64,000 nt of DNA from Negativicutes bacterium. Lineage in GTDB: Bacteria; Bacillota_C; Negativicutes; Sporomusales_B; JARLHX01. The position numbers were made by a program, and so were the translations under genes. The notes beneath the pieces were generated by a model. It saw only the letters and a program-made list of their open reading frames with translations. It ran no database searches and was not told the DNA's origin. The DNA lies in assembly GCA_031292015.1 (NCBI GenBank), contig JARLHY010000087.1, positions 1-64,000 of the forward strand. Direction: 5' to 3'. Every line of letters begins with the position of its first letter. The first letter of the stretch is position 1. Positions 42,727 to 52,900 of the stretch are shown piece by piece.

Positions 42727-44445
42727 TTACACCGTGAACTTTTCAATGGAGCGCTGCAGCTCGTTGGCTATATCATCAAGCTCCTTGGCCCGGACAGCGA
42801 TTTCCTGAATGGTTGCAGACTCCTCCTGACTTAACGCGGCGACTTCCTCGGTGCCGGCTGCTGTCTTATCAGCGATGCGCGCAACATTGTTGATCGCCGT
42901 CCCCGAAGCTTTGGCATCGCTGGTCAGGACCTTTGTCTTTTCAGCGACTGTGGTGATATAGCTTCTGGTCGCATTCACCGAATCGGCGATTTCTTTAAAA
43001 ATATCCACAAGATCAACCAGGCTGTGTTCTTGCTCGTCTACCACCCGGGTAACTGTATCCATTTCGGTCACCGCATGATCTACGCCGACCTGTACCTCCC
43101 GAATAATTTCGATAATCTTTTTGCCTGACACCCCGACCTGCTCGGCCAGTTTTCGCACCTCTTCGGCCACTACGGCAAACCCCCGGCCGTGTTCTCCCGC
43201 CCGCGCCGCTTCAATGGCGGCGTTGAGCGCCAACAGATTGGTCTGGTTGGCAATCCCCTGGATGACTCCGACGATCTGGCTGATTTCCTGGGATTTGGTC
43301 GCGAGTTCCAGTACCGATGCGCTGATATTTTGGTATACTTCTTTATTTTCCATCATCTTTGTTTCCTGGTCATTCACAAGCCCGGCGCCGGTATTTACCG
43401 CCTTTTCCGCCTTTTGGGTCAATAGCTCGGAATGGCTCATATCCTTGCTGATATGTTCCAGTCCATTAACAATAGTCTGTATATTGCTGCTGCTCTGCTC
43501 GGTGGCTTTGGCCTGTTCTGTGGCGCCGCGCGCCAAGTCGGTTATCGTGCCGGCGATACGCTCGGACGCCACCGATATTTCGTCAGTGGAAGCGATCATC
43601 TTGTTCGATTCGGTCACAACCATTTCCCCCAGATGTCGGGTGTTTTGCACCAAATCTTTGATGTTTCTGACCACATGATTGAAGGCGTTCGCGATCAACC
43701 CCAGCTCATCTTTCTGATCCAGGCTGATACGGTGGGTAAAGTCGTAGTGAGACAGTTCATCCAGATGACTCAGGATTTCTTTGATCGACCGGTTGATCGG
43801 CACGACGATCAACACCGTCACGATCACTAAGGCTATAACAAGCACCGCTAACACCGACAAGACGATCCTGATCGCAAACGCGGCTTTTACTTCATCAAGA
43901 TCATCGACATAAATTCCGGTTCCAACGATCCAGTGCCACGGTTCGAAGCCTTTCACATAGGAAAACTTGGGCTGAGGGGCGGTCTTGCCCGGCTTGGGCC
44001 ACTGATAACGCACAAGCCCTTCGCCCCGGCTGGCTGCGACATCGGCAAAAGCAGCAAACAGTTTAAACCCGTTGGGGTCTTTGTAATCGCTCATATCCTG
44101 CCCGTCGAACTCCGGTTTCGTCGGATGCATGATCATTTTCGCGTTGTAGTCGTTAAGCCAGAAATATTCCTCTTTCTCATACCTGAGGCTCTTTATTTCC
44201 TGTTTCGCGTATTCTTTGGCCTGCCCTTCCGTCATCGCGCCCTTTTGGGCTTGTAAATAATAAAATTCTATGACATGATAACTGGTTTCAGTCAGGTTTT
44301 TCAGTTTCTGCTCGGCACTATTTTCCAATGCCGTCGTCAAGGCGGGCAGAATATAAAAGCCAACAACGCCACTGAACGAAAGGATCAGAAATAGAACGAT
44401 CCCGAGAATTTTGGTGGTAAGGCGAAAATCCTTAAAAAGATTCAC
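42727..44445 (-). CDS. Transmembrane chemoreceptor with Cache domain
   Basis: A 572-residue methyl-accepting chemotaxis protein: helix 1 at about 12-34, an outside single-Cache domain ([32 protein letters not shown]) at about 40-190, helix 2 near 192-215, a HAMP linker, and the signalling domain with [30 protein letters not shown]. Cache domains of this type often bind organic acids. The gene ends the operon that starts with the 52-aa protein, rubredoxin and two hemerythrins, 74 bp after the second hemerythrin. Its place there suggests that taxis responds to oxygen or redox state, but the Cache domain itself would see a small molecule outside the cell. Confidence 0.93.
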   Translation of the reverse strand: MNLFKDFRLTTKILGIVLFLILSFSGVVGFYILPALTTALENSAEQKLKNLTETSYHVIEFYYLQAQKGAMTEGQAKEYAKQEIKSLRYEKEEYFWLNDYNAKMIMHPTKPEFDGQDMSDYKDPNGFKLFAAFADVAASRGEGLVRYQWPKPGKTAPQPKFSYVKGFEPWHWIVGTGIYVDDLDEVKAAFAIRIVLSVLAVLVIALVIVTVLIVVPINRSIKEILSHLDELSHYDFTHRISLDQKDELGLIANAFNHVVRNIKDLVQNTRHLGEMVVTESNKMIASTDEISVASERIAGTITDLARGATEQAKATEQSSSNIQTIVNGLEHISKDMSHSELLTQKAEKAVNTGAGLVNDQETKMMENKEVYQNISASVLELATKSQEISQIVGVIQGIANQTNLLALNAAIEAARAGEHGRGFAVVAEEVRKLAEQVGVSGKKIIEIIREVQVGVDHAVTEMDTVTRVVDEQEHSLVDLVDIFKEIADSVNATRSYITTVAEKTKVLTSDAKASGTAINNVARIADKTAAGTEEVAALSQEESATIQEIAVRAKELDDIANELQRSIEKFTV

Positions 44446-44519
44446 GTTCTTCGCTCCTTAGGCCGAACGATAATTGGATCTGGCCCGGTGATCGATTTAT
44501 TATTGAAGTGTTTTTCCAT

Positions 44520-44921
44520 TCAGCCGGAGGAAGCCAAGACAGCGGAATATTTTTTATCCATCGCCCCGATATGATTGACCACCCAGTCCCGCAAAAAGGT
44601 CAGCGTCTGCGTCGTCAGTTGGGCATTATGTTTGGTCACCTGCTCGCGAAGCTCGCTGGCGCGCAGGACAAACGCGTCATGCTCCTTTTTATGCTCCGCA
44701 TATCCCGCAAAACCACACTTCTTCATCAGCCGTTCTTCATGAGCGAAGTGGTACTTGGAGTACTGGTACAATTCTTCGAACAGCTCAAGGAGGCGCTGCT
44801 TGCCTTTGCCTACTTTCATCGCTTCATGCAGCGAATTCAGCATCCCCACCAACCGCTTGTGTTCCTCGTCAATATCCGGAACAGCCACACTGAACTGACT
44901 GCTCCAATCAATTAGTGCCAT
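44520..44921 (-). CDS. Bacteriohemerythrin
   Basis: A 133-residue four-helix protein binding a diiron centre that holds oxygen. Ligands are visible: His21 (DEEHKRL), His57-58 region with YHFAHEERLM giving His and Glu, His77 and His81 (AEHKKEHDAF) and the late NHIGAMD with His and Asp. All canonical positions seem filled. The ATG at 44921 has GGGAGG 8 nt upstream. It follows another hemerythrin gene (45061-45441) across a hairpin and precedes a chemoreceptor gene, so oxygen storage or delivery for taxis or defence is likely. Confidence 0.93.
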   Translation of the reverse strand: MALIDWSSQFSVAVPDIDEEHKRLVGMLNSLHEAMKVGKGKQRLLELFEELYQYSKYHFAHEERLMKKCGFAGYAEHKKEHDAFVLRASELREQVTKHNAQLTTQTLTFLRDWVVNHIGAMDKKYSAVLASSG

Positions 44922-44956
44922 AAACGCAACCTCCCATTTCATTCCTCTTTTTGCAT

Positions 44957-44986
44957 AGAGCCCCGGACTTTAACGGCCGGGGCTCT
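44957..44986. other. Hairpin between the two hemerythrin genes
   Basis: A 10-bp stem AGAGCCCCGG/CCGGGGCTCT with a 10-nt loop but no T-run on the minus strand. It may stabilise the upstream message or partly end transcription, lowering expression of the downstream genes. Confidence 0.5.
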
Positions 44987-45060
44987 CATTGTCCCATAAT
45001 GTCGTTTTGTTCCCGGGCATCGGCGCGTGGAATCAGCCCCGGGCCGCCGTTATGACAAGT

Positions 45061-45441
45061 CTAGCCCTTATATTTCATATCCATCTTCATGATATGGTTC
45101 AAAAACCATTCGTTGAGAAAGGGCAGCATCTGAATCGCCAGGGCGTTGTTGCCGGCTTCATAATTTTCCCGGAACTCCGACACCTTGGCCAAAAACAGCT
45201 TGTGTTGCTGGTATTGATTGTCAAACTCGTAATGGTTCATGTTTTTCAGGTAGGTTTCTTCCCGGGAAAAATGCGTGACCGCATAATTGTTGAGCTCGCT
45301 GATCAAGCCTGATAAAACATCGCGGCTCTGGCCTTTTTTCATCGCATTGTATAAAGTGCCGATCATACCCACCATTTTTTGATGGTCGGTATCCATGGTC
45401 GGGACATTCACGCTGTACATGTCTTTCCAGCCTTGAAGCAT
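45061..45441 (-). CDS. Hemerythrin-like protein with one altered iron ligand
   Basis: A 126-residue hemerythrin. Ligands found: His20 (DTDHQKM), His57 and Glu61 (THFSREETY), His80 (YQQHKLF), and NHIMKMD with the last His and Asp. The histidine expected four residues before His80 is Gln76, whereas the neighbouring hemerythrin has His there. One iron would thus have a changed ligand set, which may alter oxygen binding. The ATG at 45441 has GGGAGG 7 nt upstream. It lies 41 bp after the rubredoxin gene, an arrangement that suggests electron delivery from rubredoxin. Confidence 0.9.
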   Translation of the reverse strand: MLQGWKDMYSVNVPTMDTDHQKMVGMIGTLYNAMKKGQSRDVLSGLISELNNYAVTHFSREETYLKNMNHYEFDNQYQQHKLFLAKVSEFRENYEAGNNALAIQMLPFLNEWFLNHIMKMDMKYKG

Positions 45442-45482
45442 GTTTCTACCTCCCGCCATTTAGTTTGTTACTTTCAAACCTT

Positions 45483-45626
45483 CTAGCACTCGCTGCAAAA
45501 TTGGTCTTTGGCTACGCCACATATCGGACAGCACCAATCTGCCGGCAGGTCCTCGAAATTCGTCTCAGGCGGCTCTCCATCGTCAGGCTCATAGACATAA
45601 CCGCAAACTTGACACATCCATTCCAT
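45483..45626 (-). CDS. Rubredoxin
   Basis: A 47-residue gene. The product has the two iron-binding loops CQVCGY (Cys5, Cys8) and CPICGV (Cys33, Cys36) with the usual YEP and DLPADWCC segments. An additional C-terminal CSEC tail is unusual. GGAGGG lies 8 nt before the ATG. Rubredoxins carry single electrons to rubrerythrin, flavodiiron proteins or other oxygen-defence partners. It sits between a 52-aa protein and two hemerythrins in one operon controlled by the tandem-repeat operator at 46.0 kb. Confidence 0.92.
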   Translation of the reverse strand: MEWMCQVCGYVYEPDDGEPPETNFEDLPADWCCPICGVAKDQFCSEC

Positions 45627-45693
45627 TACCTTCACCCTCCTTAAGATCCCGCTCTATGCCCTGCACGCCATTCTAGTCGATCGCGGTCCAATT

Positions 45694-45852
45694 TCAGCCG
45701 ATAAGGTCCCTGGCCCTTTTTCGCAAAACGGCATTGATAATCTCCCCGGAAGATTTCCCGCTCTTGTTTTTTACAAACACCAGCGTGTGGATGAGATCCC
45801 GGAACTTCCTTTTCTGATCCTGGTCACGATTACTGATTTTCAGTTCGCCCAT
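45694..45852 (-). CDS. Small basic protein, 52 aa
   Basis: An uncharacterised 52-residue protein, rich in Lys and Arg (NRDQDQKRKFRDLI, VLRKRARDLIG), probably two helices. GAGGG lies 10 nt before the ATG at 45852. It is the first gene behind the tandem-repeat promoter and precedes the rubredoxin gene by 67 bp. It might bind nucleic acid, judged by charge only. Confidence that it is a gene comes from its ribosome-binding site and position. Confidence 0.6.
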   Translation of the reverse strand: MGELKISNRDQDQKRKFRDLIHTLVFVKNKSGKSSGEIINAVLRKRARDLIG

Positions 45853-46008
45853 TGATACCGATCCCTCGCTTATATCATTTTTCGTTGGCGGCCGGCAAAC
45901 CATGCCTGATCAATGTCTCGTTTCCGTTATCCGTTAAGGGCTTTGCGATGGTGTTATTCCGATCCCCGTCTTGGCAAAATCTGAAAGGAGATCCCCGTAT
46001 TGTCTTTC

Positions 46009-46062
46009 ATTTTATCAATAAATTCTTTCAGCCCCCTGACACGAATGTGACGAAAAACTTAC
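46009..46062 (-). promoter_or_regulatory. Tandem 11-bp operator and promoter of the rubredoxin-hemerythrin operon (site 1)
   Basis: In promoter direction (minus) the 5-mers GTAAG, GTCAC, GTCAG and GAAAG start at 46062, 46051, 46040 and 46029, an exact 11-bp period. The -10 TAAAAT (46009-46014) follows after 10 nt, at the right distance to transcribe the genes from 45852 down. The rest of this 415-bp gap, toward the divergent response-regulator gene at 46268, holds an AT-rich stretch without a recognisable gene. Confidence 0.75.
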
Positions 46063-46267
46063 ATCCTGTGGAATGCGGCGCAAAATCCTGTAGATATAAT
46101 CGACAGCAACAAGTCTGTCCGTCGTGGGCCTGGCAAAAACTTTAAAAATTTCTTACATATTTTTTTACGAGGTAATCAGAAGGAAGGAATTTGAATTTTT
46201 TTGTCGAAAAATGTAATATAACAAAAGATATTATACTTTAATAATCATTATATTGTGAGGGATTCGA

Positions 46268-47038
46268 ATGTCTGTAAAAATACTGCTTACCGACGACGAT
46301 CCTGTGACCTGCGAGTTTGTCAAAGAATGTCTGCTGGCTGACAACTTCGAGGTATTTGTCGCCGACAGCGGGGAAAAGGCCCTGCAAATCATCCGGAACT
46401 CTGTGATCGATCTGGTTTTGCTTGATGTGATGCTGCCGGACATCGACGGCAACGAAGTGGTTACCCAACTTCGTAAAATCAGCGACATCCCGGTGATTAT
46501 GCTGTCTTCCCGGACCTCGGCAATCGACAAGGCGATCAGCCTGGGAATGGGGGGCGACGATTATATCACCAAGCCGATCGCCCCTGTCGAGCTTGTCGCC
46601 CGGATCAGGGCTCATCTGCGAAGACACCGCCAGTATTCCGAAGGTCATACTATTCTCAAAGAAAAAACCTTCCGCGTTGGTCCGCTAAGTTTGGACCATC
46701 AGCAGCGGCGCGTCTGGTATGACACTCGGGAAATCTCTTTGACTACCCGGGAATTTGACCTGCTGAGAATTTTTATGGCCAACGTCGACAGGGTCCTTAC
46801 GAAAGATCAACTTTTCACGCTGGTATGGGGCGACGAATTTTATGACGACAATACCCTGATGGTGGCAATCCGCAGGCTTCGGACAAAAATCGAGGAAAAC
46901 CCGAGCAGGCCCAGTCTGCTCCACACCGTTTGGGGCGCCGGTTACCGCTTCGCGTGGAAAGCGTCCCCCGCCAAAATAACCGACCCCTTGGATCCTGTCC
47001 ATAACAACCTGCCACCGGCCAACCGGCATCTTATATAG
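46268..47038 (+). CDS. OmpR/PhoB-family response regulator
   Basis: A 256-residue two-domain regulator: receiver at 1-120 (acidic residues Asp9-11, phosphorylation site Asp53 in LLDVMLPD, Lys in DDYITKPI) and winged helix at about 135-235 (REISLTTREFDLLRIF, TLMVAIRRLRTKIEENP, TVWGAGYRF). Members bind tandem direct repeats, one monomer per 11 bp. The nearest such repeats (site 1) lie in the same intergenic region, and five more sites are within 14 kb. The convergent hybrid kinase at 47126-51133 is a candidate partner. GAGGG is 7 nt before the ATG. A redox or oxygen response regulator is my inference. Confidence 0.92.
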   Translation: MSVKILLTDDDPVTCEFVKECLLADNFEVFVADSGEKALQIIRNSVIDLVLLDVMLPDIDGNEVVTQLRKISDIPVIMLSSRTSAIDKAISLGMGGDDYITKPIAPVELVARIRAHLRRHRQYSEGHTILKEKTFRVGPLSLDHQQRRVWYDTREISLTTREFDLLRIFMANVDRVLTKDQLFTLVWGDEFYDDNTLMVAIRRLRTKIEENPSRPSLLHTVWGAGYRFAWKASPAKITDPLDPVHNNLPPANRHLI

Positions 47039-47074
47039 AAAAAAGCCTGGAGTTCAAAGCTCCAGGCTTTTTTT
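47039..47074. terminator. Terminator between response regulator and hybrid kinase
   Basis: AAAAAAGCCTGGAG/CTCCAGGCTTTTTTT stem with a 7-nt loop, directly behind the regulator stop and 51 bp from the kinase stop. It serves both strands. Confidence 0.9.
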
Positions 47075-47125
47075 CATCCCACGTCCCGCCGCCAAATGTC
47101 ATGTCCGGGATTAGGCAGCAGACTC

Positions 47126-50100
47126 TTAGTTTTGTTGTTTCAGTTTTAACAGTTCAGCGCAGGCTGCTTTGTATTCGCTTTCCATTCGGTCCAGCAGCTT
47201 GCTGCCGCCAGACTGAATACCGCTTCGTCCCCGGGCTTCGATTTTCCCGCAGACTTGCGCCAGTCTTCTGGCACCGATACTGGCACTGCTTGATTTTAAC
47301 GCGTGTGCGGCTTTGTAAAGGCTGACGGCATCCTTCTTGGCCAAAGCCGCCCTCATTTCTTCAATATGTCGCGGCGTACTCTGCAAAAACAAGTCGATCA
47401 CCCGGTCAAAAACCGGTTTTTTGTTAAGTCTCTCCAATTTTCGGAACTCTTCAATCACCGTATAGTCCAAAAGACCGGTATCCAGCCTGTCAGTCGATGC
47501 CTCCTGCCGGTTCTCCTGCTGATTGGCGCAAGGCCTCGGTGCCAGCCACCTTTTGACCGAGGTCTCCAGCTCCCCCACTTTTATCGGTTTGCTGACATAA
47601 TCGTCCATCCCGGCTTCCAGGCAGCGCTCCCGTTCACCCGGCATCGCGCTGGCGGTAACGGCGACAATAGGCAGCCGGTCCCCGCTCTGTTCCCTATTGC
47701 GAATTTCCCGGGTTGCCGTAAAACCGTCCATAACCGGCATGAGACAATCCATGATCACCAGACAGTAGCGCCGCCGCCCCACAGCCTCGACGGCTTCCTG
47801 CCCGTTGGCGGCAATGTCTATATTGGAGAAATCCAGGCTCTGCAGCTGTAGCTGCAAGATTTCCTGATTCACCGCGTTGTCCTCTACAATCAGGATCGGG
47901 TGATCACAAGTTTCCGTTTCACCCAACACGCAGTCCATTTCAGTGCCTGCTGCGTGCTCCTTGGCCGACTCGTCCCGGCCCGCATCATAGATTCGCAGAG
48001 GAACGCGGAACCAAAACACCGTCCCAACACTTGGCACGCTTGTGCAGCCAATCTCGCCCCCCATCAAACCCACCAGCTGTTTTGAGATAGCCAGCCCCAG
48101 CCCGGTTCCCCCATAAAGCCGGGTCGTCGAGCTGTCGGCCTGGGAAAACGGCTGGAATAATTTATTGCGGACGGCGGGTGATATCCCGATCCCCGTGTCC
48201 GCCACCTCAAATTGCACCACAAGCTCCCCCGGAAGACCGGTCTGGACATCCACGCTGATGGTTACCACGCCTTTGGCCGTAAACTTGACCGCATTACTGA
48301 CTAGGTTGGTCAGGACTTGCCCCAACCGCAGCTTGTCGCCATAAACCGGTATCTCCAGAGCTGGATTGATTGTGGCATGAAGCTGCAATTGTTTTTCAGC
48401 CGCTTTGGTACTGAAGAGGTTAACCGCTTTCTCAACAAGGGCAGGAAGGCTAAACCGGGTCACGCTCAGTTCCACGCGGCCTTGTTCGATCTTGGAAAAA
48501 TCCAGGACATCATTGATCAGGCTCAGCAGGGACTCCGCCGAATCCCTGACAATCCGGGCATATTTATATTGCCTGTCATTCAGTTCCGTTCCGAGAAGCA
48601 GCTCTACCATCCCAATGACGGCGTTCATCGGTGTCCGAATCTCATGACTGATGGTCGCCAGGAATTCTCCTTTGGCAATATTCGCCGTTTCGGCGCTTTC
48701 CTTTGCTTTGACCAGTTCGGTTTTAATCCGCACCCGCTCCCGGTCCAGTCTGAGCGCGTCTAGGATGGTCCCGCAGGTCGAAATGACCGGCCGGAGATAG
48801 TCCACCATCTCATTATTATAGCCGTCACACCCGTTGCCAAGGATGACGATTCCCACAAGAAGATGGTCATTAAACACGGGAATAATCAAAAAATTGCCGA
48901 AGCGGCAGCGTCCGGGAAGATTACCAGTGCCGCCTCCGTCTTCATGAACGCCGTTGCTGATAATCGGCCGGCCTGCTGCCAGCAGACTGCCGAACAGACT
49001 ATTTTCGTCGCCGATGAGTTCCCCGATGTTTTCCGGAAAATCCGGGCACGAATCCGCAAAGCGCGCCATCGTGGTCAGGTCTAAAATCCGGCAGGCGCCT
49101 TCTTCCCGCAGTATTTCGTAAATAAACCCGTCCTCGCTGTCAGTCAGTTTTTTGACGGCGTCAATGATATAGGCAAATACTTCTGCCGGGTTTTTTGATG
49201 CGACGAACATCGATGTCGCGTGATACAAGGTATCCAGCAGGCTATTCTTGCGGGCGATGATTTTCTCGTTCTCTTTCCTTCGCGTGGCATCCCGCAGGAT
49301 GGCGATATAGCTGGTTTGGGCAAATTCGCTGACATTGGTCTCCACCGGAACAATCGTGCCGCCTTTTCGCCGAAGTTCCCACTCCGCGAAACCGGACTGT
49401 CCGGGGCGGGTCTGGAGCCAGCCGGCTGCCCCGGGTCTCACGCCGCCTGAAATCAAATCTGCCAGGGACCGGCCCGCCGATTCTTCCTTGGAGAAACCGG
49501 TAATACGGCAAAAGGCCTGATTCACCTCAGACAGCCTGCCGTCCTGGTTGACGATACATATTCCGTCATTGGCGCGATCGAATAAAATGCGGTAACGTTC
49601 TTCGCTTGTGCGCAGCTTTTCTTCAATGTGCTTGAGACTCGAAATATCCCGGGATACCCAGACAACGAACCCTACTTCACCCACAGCGTTGAATTCGGGG
49701 GCGAAGCGCACTTCGAAACATTGCCTGTTGTTATCATTGTAAAAATACTGACCTACCGTGCTGCACCCTGTCGCAAAAACGAAATCGACGTTTCTTTCGA
49801 AAAATCGGCAGACCTCTTCGCTGAAACCCGTTTCACGGTGAGTATGCCCGACGATCCTGTCCAGGGGCGCTTGGGTTTGCAGTTCAAACGCCGGACTGAC
49901 ATAAGCGTTGCGGTACTCCCTGTCCATCCGGGCAATGACATCAGGCGAACAGTCAATCATCGCCTTCAGTTCGGCCCGGCTGCGCTGAAGTTCTTCCTCC
50001 ATCAATTTCAGCTTGGTAATATCCCGCATCATGCAGATGACGTATTTCAGCCTTCCCTCATAGAAATCCGGGACGAAGTGCGCCTGGAAGAACAACCGCT

Positions 50101-51133
50101 CGCCGTTTTTCACGTATTCAAGCTCGCCGCCATGGTTTTGCCCTGTCGACTGCACGACAGACAGGCCTTCAGCGAAAACTCGCTGCACCGGCTCGTCAAA
50201 ACCGGCTTCCTGCAGTGTTTTGCCCAGAAGGGCCTGGACCGGATAACCGGTCTGGACGGAAAAAGCAGAATTCATGTACACAAAGCTGCCCCGGTCGTTA
50301 AACACGCCGATGCCGTCCGGCGACCCGTCGAGAAGGGTCTGCAGTTCTCTTTGCCGGTTTGAGGCATCCAGTTCGGCCAGTGTTCTGGCGGTGATGTCCC
50401 TGGCGATGGTCATACAATAGGTCACTGCTCCATCGGAGCCGGTGAGCGGAACAAAGCGGACATCAAAAAAGAACCTGTCGTCCCCTTGTACGTACATGAA
50501 CCCATTTTCACAGGGACGGCCGGTTGCAAATGCCTGTTCGAGATAGAGTTCCACTTGGCTGGCGTATACCAGGCTGCTATACGACTCCACCGGAGTTTGA
50601 TTGAGCAGCAGCGACGCCGGTTTTCCCAGCATGGCCGTGCCGGCGGAATTAATATAAATCCGCCGCAATCCCCGGTCATAAACCGATATCGAGTCCGGTG
50701 AGTTATCGGCAAGTTCCTTTAATAACCCGCCCCAAAGCTGCTCTTCCTCTTCATCAAGACGGGGCGAAAAACAAGAGCCGGCCTCAGGTTCTGCTGCCTC
50801 GATCCAATAGCCGCCACCGTCTCCCTCCGCCCCGGCCGCTCGATATACCGTCCACTGCAGGCAGGAAACCGCCCCGCCGTGCCGATACACACCCACATGC
50901 TGAACATAAGGCCGGGACAAGAACCCGCCAGGAACGGGTGAAGCCCCTTCCGGAAACAACAGACTGGTGAACTGAGCGCCGATGAGGTCTTCGCGGCTCA
51001 GGCCGACAAGCTCACACAACTTGTCGTTGACTTCAGCCAGGCGCCCGTCTGCATCCGCCGCCGCAAACCCTTTAATACCTAAATTAAACAGGCAAGCGGC
51101 CATTTCTCCGAACATTACCGGCATGGCTTTCAT
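47126..51133 (-). CDS. Hybrid sensor kinase: five PAS, GAF, kinase, receiver, Hpt
   Basis: A 1335-residue soluble multi-domain kinase. In order: PAS-like segments at about 10-60, 150-250, 270-385, 395-510 and 520-630 (closed by [41 protein letters not shown]), a GAF domain at about 640-790, HisKA with the active His near 830 ([12 protein letters not shown]), HATPase ([26 protein letters not shown]), a receiver with Asp near 1128 ([12 protein letters not shown]) and an Hpt domain with His near 1278 ([12 protein letters not shown]). The layout allows a His-Asp-His relay to an external regulator, likely the OmpR-type protein that faces it. Its own promoter carries site 2 of the tandem-repeat operator. 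No haem or flavin motif is visible, so the signal is unknown. Confidence 0.9.
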   Translation of the reverse strand: MKAMPVMFGEMAACLFNLGIKGFAAADADGRLAEVNDKLCELVGLSREDLIGAQFTSLLFPEGASPVPGGFLSRPYVQHVGVYRHGGAVSCLQWTVYRAAGAEGDGGGYWIEAAEPEAGSCFSPRLDEEEEQLWGGLLKELADNSPDSISVYDRGLRRIYINSAGTAMLGKPASLLLNQTPVESYSSLVYASQVELYLEQAFATGRPCENGFMYVQGDDRFFFDVRFVPLTGSDGAVTYCMTIARDITARTLAELDASNRQRELQTLLDGSPDGIGVFNDRGSFVYMNSAFSVQTGYPVQALLGKTLQEAGFDEPVQRVFAEGLSVVQSTGQNHGGELEYVKNGERLFFQAHFVPDFYEGRLKYVICMMRDITKLKLMEEELQRSRAELKAMIDCSPDVIARMDREYRNAYVSPAFELQTQAPLDRIVGHTHRETGFSEEVCRFFERNVDFVFATGCSTVGQYFYNDNNRQCFEVRFAPEFNAVGEVGFVVWVSRDISSLKHIEEKLRTSEERYRILFDRANDGICIVNQDGRLSEVNQAFCRITGFSKEESAGRSLADLISGGVRPGAAGWLQTRPGQSGFAEWELRRKGGTIVPVETNVSEFAQTSYIAILRDATRRKENEKIIARKNSLLDTLYHATSMFVASKNPAEVFAYIIDAVKKLTDSEDGFIYEILREEGACRILDLTTMARFADSCPDFPENIGELIGDENSLFGSLLAAGRPIISNGVHEDGGGTGNLPGRCRFGNFLIIPVFNDHLLVGIVILGNGCDGYNNEMVDYLRPVISTCGTILDALRLDRERVRIKTELVKAKESAETANIAKGEFLATISHEIRTPMNAVIGMVELLLGTELNDRQYKYARIVRDSAESLLSLINDVLDFSKIEQGRVELSVTRFSLPALVEKAVNLFSTKAAEKQLQLHATINPALEIPVYGDKLRLGQVLTNLVSNAVKFTAKGVVTISVDVQTGLPGELVVQFEVADTGIGISPAVRNKLFQPFSQADSSTTRLYGGTGLGLAISKQLVGLMGGEIGCTSVPSVGTVFWFRVPLRIYDAGRDESAKEHAAGTEMDCVLGETETCDHPILIVEDNAVNQEILQLQLQSLDFSNIDIAANGQEAVEAVGRRRYCLVIMDCLMPVMDGFTATREIRNREQSGDRLPIVAVTASAMPGERERCLEAGMDDYVSKPIKVGELETSVKRWLAPRPCANQQENRQEASTDRLDTGLLDYTVIEEFRKLERLNKKPVFDRVIDLFLQSTPRHIEEMRAALAKKDAVSLYKAAHALKSSSASIGARRLAQVCGKIEARGRSGIQSGGSKLLDRMESEYKAACAELLKLKQQN

Positions 51134-51248
51134 ACTGTCCTCCTGTGCCTGATCATGTTGTTTTCAATTCGCTCTATATAGCGTCTGTACCTGCATTGCA
51201 GCCTCCGCCAGGCAGCACGAATCAAAGCTGCCACCTGCAGTTTACTTC

Positions 51249-51302
51249 ATCATACCAAATAATTCTTACTCCTTTTTAACCTAGACCTGACGACAATCTT
51301 AC
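51249..51302 (-). promoter_or_regulatory. Tandem 11-bp operator and promoter of the hybrid kinase (site 2)
   Basis: In promoter direction (minus) GTAAG, GTCAG, GTTAA and GTAAG occur at an exact 11-bp period (plus-strand starts 51298, 51287, 51276, 51265). The -10 TATGAT (51249-51254) follows after 10 nt. Transcription would begin about 110 bp before the kinase start codon. Confidence 0.8.
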
Positions 51303-51368
51303 ATCTTGCCGCCGGCCGGCACTTTGGCGCACTTACCATCCCTATCGGAAAAGCCGTTTCTTGCAATC

Positions 51369-51422
51369 GTAAGAATCGTGTCAGCATTTGGTCAGGTCCT
51401 GGTCATCCGCGCTTTATATAAT
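51369..51422 (+). promoter_or_regulatory. Tandem 11-bp operator and promoter of the protoglobin receptor (site 3)
   Basis: GTAAG, GTCAG, GTCAG and GTCAT begin at 51369, 51380, 51391 and 51402, exactly 11 bp apart, and a perfect TATAAT (51417-51422) follows after 10 nt. It drives the plus-strand gene at 51536. Together with site 2 it fills the 402-bp divergent region, in which no further gene is seen. Confidence 0.85.
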
Positions 51423-51535
51423 GAAATCACGGCCCCAGTCAGGAGTTCATCCGCTCCGGGGCCCGCAGCGCCGGTCGAAAATAAGGAAATGCTTTCGCGC
51501 CTATAATACGACCCGCAGAGAGGGAGGAATTGCAA

Positions 51536-52813
51536 ATGTTCGGCAGCCAAAAACATTTCCCGCCGCCGCCGTCCGGCAGCTATTCAGGCACCAACCATAC
51601 CGCCAAGATGTTTCTGTCGCTCGATCCTGTTTCCATCGGCTATCTGGCGGAACTGCGCGCCGTGATAGAGCCCCATTTAAGCGATATCGTGGACGAATTT
51701 TACGCCCGTCTCACCAAAGTATCGGAAGTGGACACGTTTATAAGGCGCCATTCATCTGTGGAGCGTCTGAAAACAACGTTGTCCGGCCTGCTGAAGACCC
51801 TTTACGAAACCAATATTACCCCAGCGTATATCGCCGAAAAACATCATATCGGCGAAGTCCACAACAGAATCAAACTTCCGGCCGAATGGTTTGTCCTCGC
51901 GGCCGGGAACCTGAAATATACCATCATCCCTTTTATCATCGAGAAATATAAAGCCGACTCCGAACATCTGACAAAAGTACTCCAGGCGTTTGAAAAACTC
52001 ATGAGCCTCATCGTTTCTGAAGTGAACCAGTCCTTTATCGACTCTTATTCTCAGGAAGTCGATAAAAAAGCCGAGCTGGAAATCATGGTAGCTGAGCAAA
52101 ACCGGCTTGTCGCCAATGTCCAGGATGCCAGCCAGACACTGGCTGCGACAGCCGAAGAAACAACCGCCTCTGCTTCCCAGATGTCGCAGGCTGCCATGCA
52201 GATCAAGGACGCCTCCCAGCAGGCCAAGCAGGAGGCGGATCATGCCCGGATAACAGCGATGGATGGAGAGAAGGCTACCATTGAGACTCTGGACGAGGTG
52301 GCCAAGCTGATCACCTCCAACCAGGAGGCCCAGGAAAAAGTGGTTCTGTTGGAAACCACGTCCCAATCAGTGAGCCATATCGTCGAAACCATCACCACCA
52401 TCGCCCAGCAAACCAACCTGCTGGCCCTGAACGCAGCGATCGAAGCCGCCCGGGCCGGCGAAGCCGGACGGGGCTTTGCGGTAGTGGCGGAGGAAGTCCG
52501 GAAGCTGGCGGAACAAAGCCGCCTGGCGGCAAACGAGATCGTGGAACTGATTCGTAAAAACAACGACTCCACCGGCGAAATGGTAGCCAGCATGGCTCAG
52601 CAGGCCGCGGCGATGGAAAAGGTCGGCGGCGCGGTAAAGGAAACCTCCCAGCGTATGTCTCAAATTGTGGCCTCCATCTCCGACAATTTTGACCAGGTGT
52701 CTAACATAAACCTGTCGGTCAGCAATCTTGCAGCCACTTCCCAGGAAATTCAAAAAGCCTCGGATGAAGTGGCTAACGCGGCGACGAATCTGTCGTCCAT
52801 GGTCTTTCGCTAA
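51536..52813 (+). CDS. Globin-coupled chemoreceptor (HemAT-like)
   Basis: A 425-residue soluble receptor. Residues 25-180 form a protoglobin sensor: His109 in [15 protein letters not shown] is the proximal haem ligand. A coiled-coil linker follows, then the chemotaxis signalling domain with [30 protein letters not shown]. Such proteins bind O2 at the haem and steer aerotaxis or oxygen avoidance. GGGAGG lies 8 nt before the ATG. It is monocistronic, behind a tandem-repeat promoter and before a strong terminator. In an anaerobe it should help flee oxygen. Confidence 0.95.
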   Translation: MFGSQKHFPPPPSGSYSGTNHTAKMFLSLDPVSIGYLAELRAVIEPHLSDIVDEFYARLTKVSEVDTFIRRHSSVERLKTTLSGLLKTLYETNITPAYIAEKHHIGEVHNRIKLPAEWFVLAAGNLKYTIIPFIIEKYKADSEHLTKVLQAFEKLMSLIVSEVNQSFIDSYSQEVDKKAELEIMVAEQNRLVANVQDASQTLAATAEETTASASQMSQAAMQIKDASQQAKQEADHARITAMDGEKATIETLDEVAKLITSNQEAQEKVVLLETTSQSVSHIVETITTIAQQTNLLALNAAIEAARAGEAGRGFAVVAEEVRKLAEQSRLAANEIVELIRKNNDSTGEMVASMAQQAAAMEKVGGAVKETSQRMSQIVASISDNFDQVSNINLSVSNLAATSQEIQKASDEVANAATNLSSMVFR

Positions 52814-52845
52814 GCAAAACGCCGTCACAAGAAAATAGGCAATGA

Positions 52846-52880
52846 AAAGGCCCCGCAGAGCCTTCACCTGCGGGGCCTTT
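52846..52880. terminator. Terminator between convergent genes
   Basis: A 13-bp stem AAAGGCCCCGCAG/CTGCGGGGCCTTT with a 9-nt loop, between the protoglobin receptor (plus) and the thioredoxin-reductase-like gene (minus). Confidence 0.88.
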
Positions 52881-52900
52881 CACTTAGGCAGCGACGGGGA

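Noticed and set aside
46163..46190. CTTAC and TTTAC close to the response-regulator start, as an additional operator
   Set aside because: Spacing is 12 bp, only two units are present and the region is simply AT-rich.
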